Assembly: GCF_016905005.1 (NCBI RefSeq)
Contig: NZ_JADIKC010000006.1
Coordinates: 62,001 to 126,000, forward strand
DNA from: Dyella kyungheensis
GTDB taxonomy: Bacteria; Pseudomonadota; Gammaproteobacteria; Xanthomonadales; Rhodanobacteraceae
Direction: 5' to 3'
DNA length: 64,000 nucleotides
Part shown: positions 25,325 through 34,208 of the stretch, one piece after another
How positions within the stretch are numbered: position 1 is the stretch's first letter
How the letters are laid out: each line of letters begins with the position of its first letter
Translations under genes and position numbers: made by a program
The notes under the pieces: model-generated
The model's database searches: none
The model's input: the letters and a program-made list of their open reading frames with translations, nothing else
Told to the model about the DNA's origin: nothing

Positions 25325-26356
25325 GTGCAGATCAAGGGAAAAGTCACCTCGTTCGATATTGCCCACCTGGCCGGGGTCTCCCAGTCCACGGTGTCGCGCG
25401 CGTTGCGCGGCAGTCCGCTGGTCAACGAGGAGACCCGCCGGCGCATCCAGGCGGCGGTCGAGGAACTGAACTACAAGGTCGACAAGAACGCCTCGGGCCT
25501 GCGCGCCAAGCACACCGGCACGCTGGCGCTGCTGTTGTTCGAAGATCCCACCGCCGACGAATCGCACATCAATCCGTTCTTTCTTTCGATGCTCGGCTCG
25601 ATCACGCGCGCCTGCGCCCAGCGCGGCTACGACCTGCTGATCTCGTTTCAGCAGTTTTCCCGCGACTGGCACGCCGACTACGCGGACAGCAAGAAAGCCG
25701 ACGGCATCATCCTGCTCGGCTACGGCGACTACCTGGCCACGCGCGACAAGCTGCAGAAGCTGGTGGACCAGGGCACGCGCTGCGTGCGCTGGGGCGCCGT
25801 GCTGCCGGACCAGCCGGATGTCTCGGTGGGTTGCGACAACGTCAGCGGCGGACGCGACGTCACCGCGCACCTGCTGGCGCAAGGCTGCCAGCGGATCGCC
25901 TTCCTCGGCGATGCCTCCAGTCACTATCCCGAATTCTTCGACCGCTACCGCGGCTATACGCGCGCGCTCAGCGACGCTGGGCTCGATGCCGAATCGTTGC
26001 TGCAGGTGAACGCCGAAAGCACCGAGCGCTCCGGTTATGAGGCCCTGGAAACACTGCTGGCGCGCGGCGTGGCGTTCGATGGCGTGTTTGCCGCCAGCGA
26101 TCTCATTGCCATCGGCGCCATGCGCGCGCTCGCCGACCACGGCCTGAAGGTGCCCGAAGACGTGGCGCTGGCGGGTTTCGACGATATTCCGATGGCCAGC
26201 TTCGTCAATCCGCCGCTCACCACGGTGTTGCAGGACACCAAGCTGGCCGGCGAGATCCTGGTGGACAACCTGCTCTCGCTGATCCGCGGGCAGCCTGCGG
26301 AAAGCGGGATGCTGCCGGCGAAGCTGATCGTGCGGAAATCCAGCCTCAAGCGCTGA
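25325..26356 (+). CDS. LacI-family regulator, probable maltodextrin repressor
   Basis: A 343-residue regulator. The N-terminal LacI helix-turn-helix (SFDIAHLAGVSQSTVSRALR) is followed by the hinge helix and a sugar-binding domain (about 65-335) with FDGVFAASDLIAIGAMRAL and VALAGFDDIPMASFVNPPLT. The start is a GTG at 25325; no earlier in-frame start gives an HTH. The next genes form a starch/maltodextrin cluster, so a maltose-type ligand is likely. Its probable operator is the 14-bp near-palindrome found twice at 37319 and 37534. The ligand and operator are inferred from context. Confidence 0.87.
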   Translation: MQIKGKVTSFDIAHLAGVSQSTVSRALRGSPLVNEETRRRIQAAVEELNYKVDKNASGLRAKHTGTLALLLFEDPTADESHINPFFLSMLGSITRACAQRGYDLLISFQQFSRDWHADYADSKKADGIILLGYGDYLATRDKLQKLVDQGTRCVRWGAVLPDQPDVSVGCDNVSGGRDVTAHLLAQGCQRIAFLGDASSHYPEFFDRYRGYTRALSDAGLDAESLLQVNAESTERSGYEALETLLARGVAFDGVFAASDLIAIGAMRALADHGLKVPEDVALAGFDDIPMASFVNPPLTTVLQDTKLAGEILVDNLLSLIRGQPAESGMLPAKLIVRKSSLKR

Positions 26357-26365
26357 CCTTCCTAT

Positions 26366-26436
26366 CCTGTGCGCGACGACCCAGCGAAGAGCAGACCCTC
26401 GGCTCCGCGGTCGCGCACAGGGTGCGCTCCCACAGG
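26366..26436. repeat. REP-like pair, family A, between convergent genes
   Basis: A truncated left unit (CCTGTGCGCGACG, 26366-26378) faces a full right unit (GTCGCGCACAGGGTGCGCTC, 26410-26436). It fills the gap between the LacI-type gene and the permease gene end. Confidence 0.85.
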
Positions 26437-26441
26437 TGTGC

Positions 26442-27914
26442 CTACGATTGGGCGGTGGACGGCTCTGACACGCGCAGCGTGCACAGCCCCGCAACCACCA
26501 GGCTCGCGCCGCCCATCGCCAGTGCCCAGATGGCCTGGCCGTGGAAGAACAGCCGCAGCAGCAGGCCCAGCACGCTGGCCGCCATCAGCTGGGGGATCAC
26601 GATGAAGAAATTGAAGATGCCCATATAGACGCCCATCTTCGTCGCCGGCAGGTTGTCCGACAGCAGCGCATACGGCAGCGACAGGACGGACGCCCAGGCG
26701 AAACCCACGCCCACCATCGACAGCAGCAGCCACTGCGGATCGCGGATCAGCAGGAACGACAACAGGCCTGCGCCACCCAGCCAGCAGTTCACGAGATGGC
26801 TGATGCGCAGGCCCCAGCGGCGCACCATCCAGGGAATCGCCGCAGCGGCCACGGCGGCGAAGCCGTTGTAGGCGGCAAACAGCACGCCGACCCAGTTGGC
26901 GCCTTCGTTATAGACGGCCGAATGCGTGTCGGTGGTGCCGTAGTGCACCGAGGTCACCGCGGCGGTGGTGTAGATCCACAGCGCGAACAGTGCGAACCAC
27001 GAGAAGAACTGCACCACGGCGAGCCGGCGCATGGTCTCCGGCATGCCGTAGAGATCGCCCATCACCTGTCGCAGCATGCCGCTGCTGCGCGTGAAGGAGA
27101 GCCAGGAGAACAACGTGCCGAACAGCACCAGGCCGCCGGCGAGCAGATAGAGCTCTTTTTCCAGCGCGTAATGGCGAATCGCCACGAACAACACCAGCCC
27201 CGCGGCGATCAGCGCCACGCCGAAACGCCACGCATGCGTGGCATGCACGGCCTGGGTTTCCACTGGACTATCGGAGAACGCTTCCAACTCGCCCGGCGGG
27301 TACTCGCGCGACGTCAGCACCGTCCACAGCACCGAGCCCAGCAACACCACGCCGCCGAGATAGAACGCGTATTTCACCGTGTCGGGAATGGCACCCTCGC
27401 CCGCCACGTTGCTCACGCCGAGCTTGGCCAGCAGCCACGGCAGCAGGGAGGCCACCACCGAACCGACGCCGATGAAGAAGCTCTGCATCGCGTAGCCCAC
27501 CGGCCGCTGCCGCGGCGGCAGCTGGTCGCCGACGAAGGCGCGGAACGGCTCCATCGAGATGTTGATCGAGGCGTCCATGATCCACAGCAGGCCCGCCGCC
27601 ACCCACAGCACCGGCGAATTGGGCATGCACAGCAAGGCCAGCGTGGTGAGCACCGCGCCGATCAGGAAGTACGGACGACGGCGTCCCAGCCGGGTCCAGG
27701 TGCGATCCGACAGGTAGCCGATCACCGGCTGCACCAGCAGTCCCGAGAACGGCGCCGCGATCCACAGCGCCGGGATGTCGCCCACGTCCGCACCCAGGGT
27801 CTGGAAAATGCGGCTGACGTTCGCGTTCTGCAGGGCAAAGCCGAACTGGATGCCCAGAAAACCGAAGCACATGTTCCAGATCTGCCAGAACGACAGCTCG
27901 GGCTTGCGCGTCAT
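26442..27914 (-). CDS. SLC45/GPH-like MFS sugar permease (maltose/maltodextrin)
   Basis: A 490-residue inner-membrane protein with about twelve helices. The loop-2 signature DRTWTRLGRRRPYFLIGA matches the SLC45/sucrose-transporter-like group, which in xanthomonads and Caulobacter includes maltose importers. WIMDASINISMEPFRAFVGD is another group motif. It is the last gene of the leftward cluster; its ATG overlaps the preceding glycosidase stop by 4 bp (ATGA). It likely imports glucose, maltose or short dextrins produced in the periplasm by proton symport; the substrate is inferred from neighbours. Confidence 0.85.
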   Translation of the reverse strand: MTRKPELSFWQIWNMCFGFLGIQFGFALQNANVSRIFQTLGADVGDIPALWIAAPFSGLLVQPVIGYLSDRTWTRLGRRRPYFLIGAVLTTLALLCMPNSPVLWVAAGLLWIMDASINISMEPFRAFVGDQLPPRQRPVGYAMQSFFIGVGSVVASLLPWLLAKLGVSNVAGEGAIPDTVKYAFYLGGVVLLGSVLWTVLTSREYPPGELEAFSDSPVETQAVHATHAWRFGVALIAAGLVLFVAIRHYALEKELYLLAGGLVLFGTLFSWLSFTRSSGMLRQVMGDLYGMPETMRRLAVVQFFSWFALFALWIYTTAAVTSVHYGTTDTHSAVYNEGANWVGVLFAAYNGFAAVAAAAIPWMVRRWGLRISHLVNCWLGGAGLLSFLLIRDPQWLLLSMVGVGFAWASVLSLPYALLSDNLPATKMGVYMGIFNFFIVIPQLMAASVLGLLLRLFFHGQAIWALAMGGASLVVAGLCTLRVSEPSTAQS

Positions 27915-30130
27915 GGCGCGCGGGTGACCGGCGACGGCGACAGCAGCATGGCCTCGACCTTGGCATCGTTCACCGGGCCGCTCGCGCCGCCCTGCTCGCC
28001 GGTGTAATGCGCGTTGTGGCGCAGGTCACTCATGTTGAACCCCTGGTCCAGGCGGAAACGGCAGGTCGCTCCTGCCGTTGCCGTGAACGTGGCCGTGGCG
28101 GAGCGCTGCGTGCCCACACTATGCGGCATCACCACCACCACGCGCTGTGGCGCCGCACCATCGCACGACACATCGAGCAGTTTCACCGCGGCCGTGACGC
28201 CGGTCTGGATCGGGCCATGGTCATTCACGTAGTCGAACGACACGCTCATCGCGCCGCTGCGGGTCGCCTTCCATTCCCACGGACCGGCACCGGCGAGACG
28301 CGCTTCGTCGCCCTTGCAGGTGGCCGCGCTGGGCAGCGATTCGAGGCCGCCCTCGCCCACGCGGGTGAGCTGGAAGCATTGGCGCGTCGCGCCCTTGGGC
28401 ACGCTGAGGCTGCCGTCGATCGGCCCCACGCGATGGCCGTCCAGATACAGCACGCCCTTGCCCTGGAAATCAACCTGCCAGCCCTTGGCCGAGGCGGTGA
28501 CGACGGGAGCGTCCGGCATCGCGGGACCGAACAATGGTGCATCGGTATGCAAGGGTTTGGCGCCGGAGTGGATCGCCTTCAATTGCACGGTGGTCTCGTT
28601 GCCCGTGTGCTGCTGCGATTGCGCCACCAGCAGATCGCCATCGAGCTTGGCCGGGCGCAGCAGGGTCACGCGCTGGCCGGCGAGGTCGAGCGTGATGCTC
28701 GGCTTGTCGCCGAACAGCGGCGCCACCCACGAAGCCGGCAGCTTGGGATCGATGCGACCCGCATCGCCCACGCCGAACACGCCGTTGATGACCATGTCCA
28801 GGTAGCCCGCCACCGACCACAGCTGGCGCGGCGAATTCACCACCGGGCCGCTGAGCTTGCCTTCGTCGACATGCACGGCCTGCGAGACCAGCTCGTAGTT
28901 CTCCATGTTGGACGAGGCCAGCGCGGCGCCACGCAGGATCGAATTCATTTCCAGCGCGATGCGCGGCGCATCGTTCACCACCCGCGCCGCCCGCAGCGAA
29001 TAGGCGCTCACGAAGGGCCAGATCGCGCGGTTGTGATAGACCGGCTGGTCCTTGCGCTCGGGCCAGATCACGGGGCTGCCGGAGGGCCATGCCGGATAGT
29101 TGGCCAGCGCCTGCTTGGCCCGCCCGGTGTCGGCCACGCCGGTGGTCACGGCAAGCGCGATGCCGAGCAGGTCGTAGCTGTCGATCGGCATCGCCTCGGG
29201 GCCGATATAGCTCATGTACATGCCGCGATCGGCGCGCCAGAAGTGCGCGTTGATCGCCTGCTTCAACGCATCGGCCTGCGTGCGATAGTCCGTCGCGGCC
29301 GCAGCGTGCCGCTGCTCGGCGAGTTGCGCTGCCAGTTGCAGCGCCTGGTAATGCAGCACGTTGGTGGACAGCGCGAACGACTCGCCGATGAAGCGCACGT
29401 CCTTTTCCGTCCACGCGGGATAGGTCTGCTCGCGCCAGTCGAGGAACGAGGTCTCGCCGCGATACAGGCCCAGCCGGCTATCGAACACGTAGAGCCGATC
29501 CTGCGCCAGCGTGTCCTGCACCGCGCGCCAGGTGTCGTCGGCGAAGGCCTTGTCGTCCAGCAGTGACTTGGCGCCGAGGAACCACACCACGCGGTCGGTG
29601 CTGATCGGCCAGCTGCCGCCGGAGCCGGTGTCCTGCATCACGTACATGCCTTGCGGCACCGATGGCTCGCGCGCGTCGGAAAGCTTGAAGCGCAGCGAGT
29701 TGCGCGCACGCTCCGGATCGAGGCGCCACAGCGACAGGTCGATGGAATACGACGTGTCGCGTGTCCACACGTAGGGCCATTTGTCGCCGGTGGCGAAGCA
29801 CACGCAGGGAATTTCCTTGCCGTGATCGTAGGCGCCGTCCTTGATGGCTGTCACTGAGTCGTGACTGAGATCATCCTGCGCCATGGCGAACAAGCCGTCG
29901 AACAGGGGGCTGGCCGTGTGCACGCTCAGCTTCTGCGCCGCAATCGTTCGATCACCCGCAGGCGCATGCAGCACGAAGCTGCCATCGGCCTGCGCGTTCA
30001 TGCTGGCGGTCTTGCCGTTCCAGTTCACTTCGCCCTTGGCGGTGATCGCCTGCGCCTGCACCGCGCCTGCCATCAACCACGCGGCGCAAGCCAGCGCGAT
30101 GCGCGTGCGGTGCGTCGACACGCCCCTCAC
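27911..30130 (-). CDS. Exported six-hairpin (alpha/alpha)6 glycosidase-like protein
   Basis: A 739-residue protein with a signal peptide (IALACAAWLMAGAVQAQA, cleaved near residue 27). An (alpha/alpha)6-barrel catalytic region runs from about 60 to 520, with KWPYVWTRDTSYSIDLS, GETSFLDWREQTYP and YHNRAIWPFVSAY motifs like those of six-hairpin glycosidases (GH15/37/63-related). A beta-rich C-terminal part follows (about 530-739). Aspartate or glutamate residues in these motifs are candidate catalytic residues but were not confirmed. It is encoded between GH31 and the permease with 4-bp overlaps on both sides, so it probably helps trim alpha-glucans in the periplasm. The exact GH family is uncertain. 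Confidence 0.72.
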   Translation of the reverse strand: MRGVSTHRTRIALACAAWLMAGAVQAQAITAKGEVNWNGKTASMNAQADGSFVLHAPAGDRTIAAQKLSVHTASPLFDGLFAMAQDDLSHDSVTAIKDGAYDHGKEIPCVCFATGDKWPYVWTRDTSYSIDLSLWRLDPERARNSLRFKLSDAREPSVPQGMYVMQDTGSGGSWPISTDRVVWFLGAKSLLDDKAFADDTWRAVQDTLAQDRLYVFDSRLGLYRGETSFLDWREQTYPAWTEKDVRFIGESFALSTNVLHYQALQLAAQLAEQRHAAAATDYRTQADALKQAINAHFWRADRGMYMSYIGPEAMPIDSYDLLGIALAVTTGVADTGRAKQALANYPAWPSGSPVIWPERKDQPVYHNRAIWPFVSAYSLRAARVVNDAPRIALEMNSILRGAALASSNMENYELVSQAVHVDEGKLSGPVVNSPRQLWSVAGYLDMVINGVFGVGDAGRIDPKLPASWVAPLFGDKPSITLDLAGQRVTLLRPAKLDGDLLVAQSQQHTGNETTVQLKAIHSGAKPLHTDAPLFGPAMPDAPVVTASAKGWQVDFQGKGVLYLDGHRVGPIDGSLSVPKGATRQCFQLTRVGEGGLESLPSAATCKGDEARLAGAGPWEWKATRSGAMSVSFDYVNDHGPIQTGVTAAVKLLDVSCDGAAPQRVVVVMPHSVGTQRSATATFTATAGATCRFRLDQGFNMSDLRHNAHYTGEQGGASGPVNDAKVEAMLLSPSPVTRAP

Positions 30131-32460
30131 GGCTGCACCGCCTGTGTACCCAGCTGGATGTTCTTCGCCTTGCCTGCCTCGATCTTCACGTACGTCACCT
30201 CGCCAAACCGGTCATGAGCTTGCGTCCATCCCTCGCCCTGCGCGGCGCGCAGCGTCTCGATGCTGGCCACCCTGGCCAACGGCTTGCCGTCGACGGAGAC
30301 CGCAACAGACGAGGGGACGTGGATCGCCAGCACATAATCCTTCAGCGCCGGACGAAATGCACCGGTCGCCGCGCCCGTCTTGAAATTCACCACGCCCTGT
30401 TCGCGCTGCACGGACAGCGTCTGCAGGAAGTACGTGCCTTGCTCGTAGGCATAGGTTTCGCCATCGTCCTCATAGACGTCGAAATGCGATGCCGCATCGG
30501 CGGGGAACACCTGCACGTCCAGCGACGTCACCGGCTGCTGTCCCACATAGTCCATCACCGGCTGCTGCGGAATGATCGCGCCTTCGCGGACGAACAGCGG
30601 GATATCGCTCCAGTTCGTGGCATCCACGTTGAGCGTGATCTCGCGGTCACCCTCGTACGCGTTGCCGTCGAACCAGTTGATCCAGCGGCCATGCGGCAGC
30701 TGCAGGCGTTTCACCGTCTGGCCCTGCTCCACCACCGGCGACACCAGCAGGTAGTCGCCGAACATCCACGCATCGATGCGATCGCGCTGCGCCGGATCCT
30801 GCGGATAGACAAACTGCAGCGGACGCACCACGCCTACGCCATCGGCATGCGCGTGGTACTCGTAGCTGTAGATGTATGGGATCAGCGAGTAGCGCAGACG
30901 GATCGCTTCGGCCGCGACCTTCTCCGCGATCGGTCCGTAGACCCACGGTTGCCGCTTCTGGCCGAAGTCGGCATGCACGCGGAACACCGGCGTGAACGCG
31001 CCGAACTGGATCCAGCGCGCGTAGTTCTCGGGCACCGGCATCGGCGCCTTGAAGCCGCCGCCGTCCATGCCCCAATGCATTGCACCCACGTCGAACGCGG
31101 CGAGCATGCGCTGGCGCTGCGCCGCCATGCTGGCGAAGCCGCTCTGGATGTCGCCGGACCACACGCCGTAGGCGTAGCGCTGCGAACCGAGGTAGAAGTT
31201 GCGGTTGATCGACCAGACGCGCTTGTCGCTGATGCTGCGCTGGCCGTCGTACAGGGTGCGCTGCATGTTGAGGAATTGCGTGTCGACGCCGCTGTCGTCC
31301 GCCTCGTCGTTCCACCAGCCCACGATGCCGGTTTCGAAGGAATGCTTCAGCGCATCGTTGAAGAACCACGCGCGCACTTCCGGCTTGTCGAAATCCACGT
31401 CGCGCACCGGCTTGTGCGAGAAATAATCGGGCGCTTCCTTCGACTGCGCCAGCCAGTAGCCGCGCGCGGTGGCTTCGCGTCCTTCCACGGTGTCGACGTG
31501 GATGCGCGGCTTCATGATGCCGGTCATGTGCATGCCGCGCTGGTCCATCTGCTGCTTGAGCTTGCCGTCGGGACCGTCGGGAAATTTGTCGGTGTTCCAG
31601 CGGAATTCGCCCATGTCCTCGCCCCACGCCTTCCAGTCGAAGTCGAAGGTGAAGTTGTCGATGGGGATGTGCTTGGCGCGGTAGGTATCCACCAGGCTCA
31701 GCGCTTCCTTCTGGTCGATGCCCCACTGGCTGTTGGTGAAACCCATCGCCCACTTCGGAAACATCGGGGCGGCGCCGCTGATCTGGCGCAGCTGGGCGAA
31801 CAGCGCATCGGGCGCCCCCACCAGCAGGTAGATGGTGTGCACGGCCTGCTTGTCGGCGCGAATGCCGATGTCGGTGGCCGAGAGATCGAAGCGGGCCGGT
31901 TCCGCATCGGCGAGCACGCCGTAACCGGCGGTGCTCCACACCAACGGCGCGCCGGTGTGGCCCTGGGCGCCTGCCGTGGCAATCTGCTTGCCCTGCCGCA
32001 GCAGATGGCCGGCTTCGGCGTCGAACGCATTCAGCCCGCCGATGCCGTACTGCGGATCGCCTTTGGCGTGACGCAGCGTCCAGCGTCCGTCCATGGCGTG
32101 GGAGAGATCCGCGCTGAGCAGCAGGTGCCCAGCGGGATCCTCCATGCGCAATTCATTGCGATGCGGATTCCAGTGCAGCACGAGCTGGGCGGATCGCAGG
32201 ATCTGCTCATCGCCCTGCGTCTCGCGCGTCACCTCGACCGGATCGAAGCTGGCCTGCGCATCGATGACCGGCGTGGCCGGCTCGCGCGTGCCGTCCACAC
32301 GCAACTGCACGACGCCGGGGGTCAGCAGGCGAAGCTCCAGCTTGCCCCCGGGTAGCGTGAGTTCCATGCGGTCGGCACTGGCGTCGTTGCGCACGGCCAT
32401 GGCCACCGGTGTGGCGGCCATGGCGGACAGCAGCGCCAGCGCGAGCAGCCGCGCCCGCAT
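30127..32460 (-). CDS. GH31 alpha-glucosidase, exported
   Basis: A 777-residue enzyme with a signal peptide (RLLALALLSAMAATPVAMA), an N-terminal beta-sandwich, and a TIM-barrel from about 235. GWWNDEADDSG near 380 holds the catalytic nucleophile aspartate, and GVWSGDIQSG near 435 the acid/base aspartate. RYSLIPYIYSYEYHAHADG and the C-terminal beta domains complete the GH31 plan. It releases glucose from non-reducing ends of alpha-glucans. Its start overlaps the amylase stop by 1 bp, and its stop overlaps the next start by 4 bp, indicating coupled translation. Confidence 0.9.
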   Translation of the reverse strand: MRARLLALALLSAMAATPVAMAVRNDASADRMELTLPGGKLELRLLTPGVVQLRVDGTREPATPVIDAQASFDPVEVTRETQGDEQILRSAQLVLHWNPHRNELRMEDPAGHLLLSADLSHAMDGRWTLRHAKGDPQYGIGGLNAFDAEAGHLLRQGKQIATAGAQGHTGAPLVWSTAGYGVLADAEPARFDLSATDIGIRADKQAVHTIYLLVGAPDALFAQLRQISGAAPMFPKWAMGFTNSQWGIDQKEALSLVDTYRAKHIPIDNFTFDFDWKAWGEDMGEFRWNTDKFPDGPDGKLKQQMDQRGMHMTGIMKPRIHVDTVEGREATARGYWLAQSKEAPDYFSHKPVRDVDFDKPEVRAWFFNDALKHSFETGIVGWWNDEADDSGVDTQFLNMQRTLYDGQRSISDKRVWSINRNFYLGSQRYAYGVWSGDIQSGFASMAAQRQRMLAAFDVGAMHWGMDGGGFKAPMPVPENYARWIQFGAFTPVFRVHADFGQKRQPWVYGPIAEKVAAEAIRLRYSLIPYIYSYEYHAHADGVGVVRPLQFVYPQDPAQRDRIDAWMFGDYLLVSPVVEQGQTVKRLQLPHGRWINWFDGNAYEGDREITLNVDATNWSDIPLFVREGAIIPQQPVMDYVGQQPVTSLDVQVFPADAASHFDVYEDDGETYAYEQGTYFLQTLSVQREQGVVNFKTGAATGAFRPALKDYVLAIHVPSSVAVSVDGKPLARVASIETLRAAQGEGWTQAHDRFGEVTYVKIEAGKAKNIQLGTQAVQP

Positions 32461-34031
32461 CAGTGCAGCACCACGGTGCTATAGGCGGGGAGCTGGAGCT
32501 TGCCGTGTTCCAGCGCGGCGTGCGGCTTGGTGGTCAGTTGCATGGTGGCGTCCTTGGGGAGGAGATCCCCCTTAGGTTTCCACACTGCGCTCTTGCCGGA
32601 AAGGTTGTGCACCACCAAAAGTTTCTGCTTGCCGTCGTTGCGCCAGTAGGCGACCACGCTGGGCAGGCCGGTGGCCACCATGCTCAGGTCGCCATCCCGC
32701 AGCGCGCTGTTCTGCGCGCGCCAGCCGATCAGGGTGCGGTAGGTGTTGTAGAGCGAGCCGGGATCGTCCTGCTCCGCCTGCACCGAAACCGCCTGACCCT
32801 GGTGCGCGCTCGATGGCTTCCAGCGCGACTCGCCGGGGCCCGCTTCGCGCTGCCAGCGCATCGGCTCGCGCAGGTTTTCATCGGGCTTCTTGCCCTCCAT
32901 GCCCAGCTCTTCGCCGTAATAGATGTACGGGCGACCCGGCAGCGTCAGCAGCATCGCAGCGGCCATGCGCATGTGATCGACGTTGCCATCCAGCCGGCTC
33001 ATCACGCGTTCCTGGTCGTGATTGGACAGGAAGGTGGAGTCGATGTGCGGCGTGTCGCCCGCTGCCTTGTACGCCTCGTTGGTAGCCTTGAGCAGGTCGC
33101 CCAGTTGGCCCGCACGCTCGCTCTTGGCGCTGACGATCAGCTGCTCGGCCAGCGGGAAGTCGAAGATCGAACCCAGCGGCTTCAGGTAAGGCGCGAGTTC
33201 TTTCGGCGAGGTGGCGCTGACTTCGCCCACCAGGGTCACGTTCGGATGCGTCTTGGCGAGCGCATCGTGGTATTCGGTCCACCAGGCGACATTCTTCTCC
33301 AGCGCCTTTTCGCTGTGCACGTCTGACTTGAAGTCGACGTAGATGTGCTTGGCGGCATCGAGGCGGAAACCGTCCACGCCCTTGCCCAGCCAGTACTGGC
33401 CGACCTTGATCATTTCGGCGCGCACGGCCGGATTGTCGTAGTTGAGATCAGGCATATGGCCACCGAACACGCCGATGTACCAGCCATCGTTGCCGGCGTG
33501 CCAGATCGGCGTATCGGTGGCGCTGATGGCCGCGAGATCCGGTTGTTTGGACGTCCAGGAATACCAGTTTCGATGCGCGCCACCGGCGTTCTGCGCATCC
33601 ACGAACCACGGGTGTTCCTTGCCGGTGTGGTTGATCACCATGTCCATGGTCACCGCGATGCCGCGCTTGTGCGCTTCGGCCACCAGGTGTTCGAGATCGG
33701 CGGTGCTGCCGTACTGCGGGTTGATGCCGTAGTAATCGGTGATGTCGTAGCCGTGATAGCTGGGCGAGCTGTTGATCGGCATCAGCCAGATGCCGCTGAT
33801 GCCCAGCGATTTGAGGTAATCGAGCTTGGCGGTGACACCGTTGAGATCGCCGATGCCGTCGCCGTTGGTGTCGTACCAGGCGCGCACGAAGATTTCGTAG
33901 TAGACGCCCGATGGCTGGGTGTTCGCGACGGGAGCCGGCGGCGCGTCGGCCGCGCGGGCGTGCATCGACGCTGTGCCGAGCGTGAGGGAGAGAGCGAGCG
34001 CAAGAGAACTGAACAGGCGATTCCGGGACAT
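32460..34031 (-). CDS. GH13 alpha-amylase/cyclomaltodextrinase-like, exported
   Basis: A 523-residue enzyme with a signal peptide (RLFSSLALALSLTLGTASMH, cleaved near ARA). The GH13 catalytic barrel shows region I MDMVINHTGKEHP, region II GFRLDAAKH (nucleophile aspartate near 222), region III LVGEVSAT (acid/base glutamate near 268), and region IV FLSNHDQERV (near 337). A C-terminal beta domain ends STVVLH. It cuts internal alpha-1,4 bonds of dextrins, probably in the periplasm. The start at 34031 (an ATG at 34043 is also possible) was chosen for the signal peptide. It lies 177 bp after the receptor gene and beyond a terminator. Confidence 0.9.
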   Translation of the reverse strand: MSRNRLFSSLALALSLTLGTASMHARAADAPPAPVANTQPSGVYYEIFVRAWYDTNGDGIGDLNGVTAKLDYLKSLGISGIWLMPINSSPSYHGYDITDYYGINPQYGSTADLEHLVAEAHKRGIAVTMDMVINHTGKEHPWFVDAQNAGGAHRNWYSWTSKQPDLAAISATDTPIWHAGNDGWYIGVFGGHMPDLNYDNPAVRAEMIKVGQYWLGKGVDGFRLDAAKHIYVDFKSDVHSEKALEKNVAWWTEYHDALAKTHPNVTLVGEVSATSPKELAPYLKPLGSIFDFPLAEQLIVSAKSERAGQLGDLLKATNEAYKAAGDTPHIDSTFLSNHDQERVMSRLDGNVDHMRMAAAMLLTLPGRPYIYYGEELGMEGKKPDENLREPMRWQREAGPGESRWKPSSAHQGQAVSVQAEQDDPGSLYNTYRTLIGWRAQNSALRDGDLSMVATGLPSVVAYWRNDGKQKLLVVHNLSGKSAVWKPKGDLLPKDATMQLTTKPHAALEHGKLQLPAYSTVVLH

Positions 34032-34162
34032 GCTGTGCTCCATTCGAAGGCGGCAGGCCATCGACGGAACGGTACACCGGAACGCAGACATCGCATCGGA
34101 CCGGAAACCGCTACGCCGGGCCTCGCGGTGTGTTTGCCGTGCCGATGATTCGGCATGGCCCC

Positions 34163-34201
34163 AAAAAGCATCGCGCCGGCCTCTTTCGAGACCGGCGCGA
34201 T
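34163..34201 (-). terminator. Intrinsic terminator after the TonB receptor gene
   Basis: On the minus strand ATCGCGCCGG (34201-34192) pairs with CCGGCGCGAT (34179-34170), followed by GCTTTTT. It lies between the receptor and amylase genes, so the enzymes would need read-through or their own promoter; receptor transcripts would be in excess. Confidence 0.85.
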
Positions 34202-34208
34202 TCATGAC

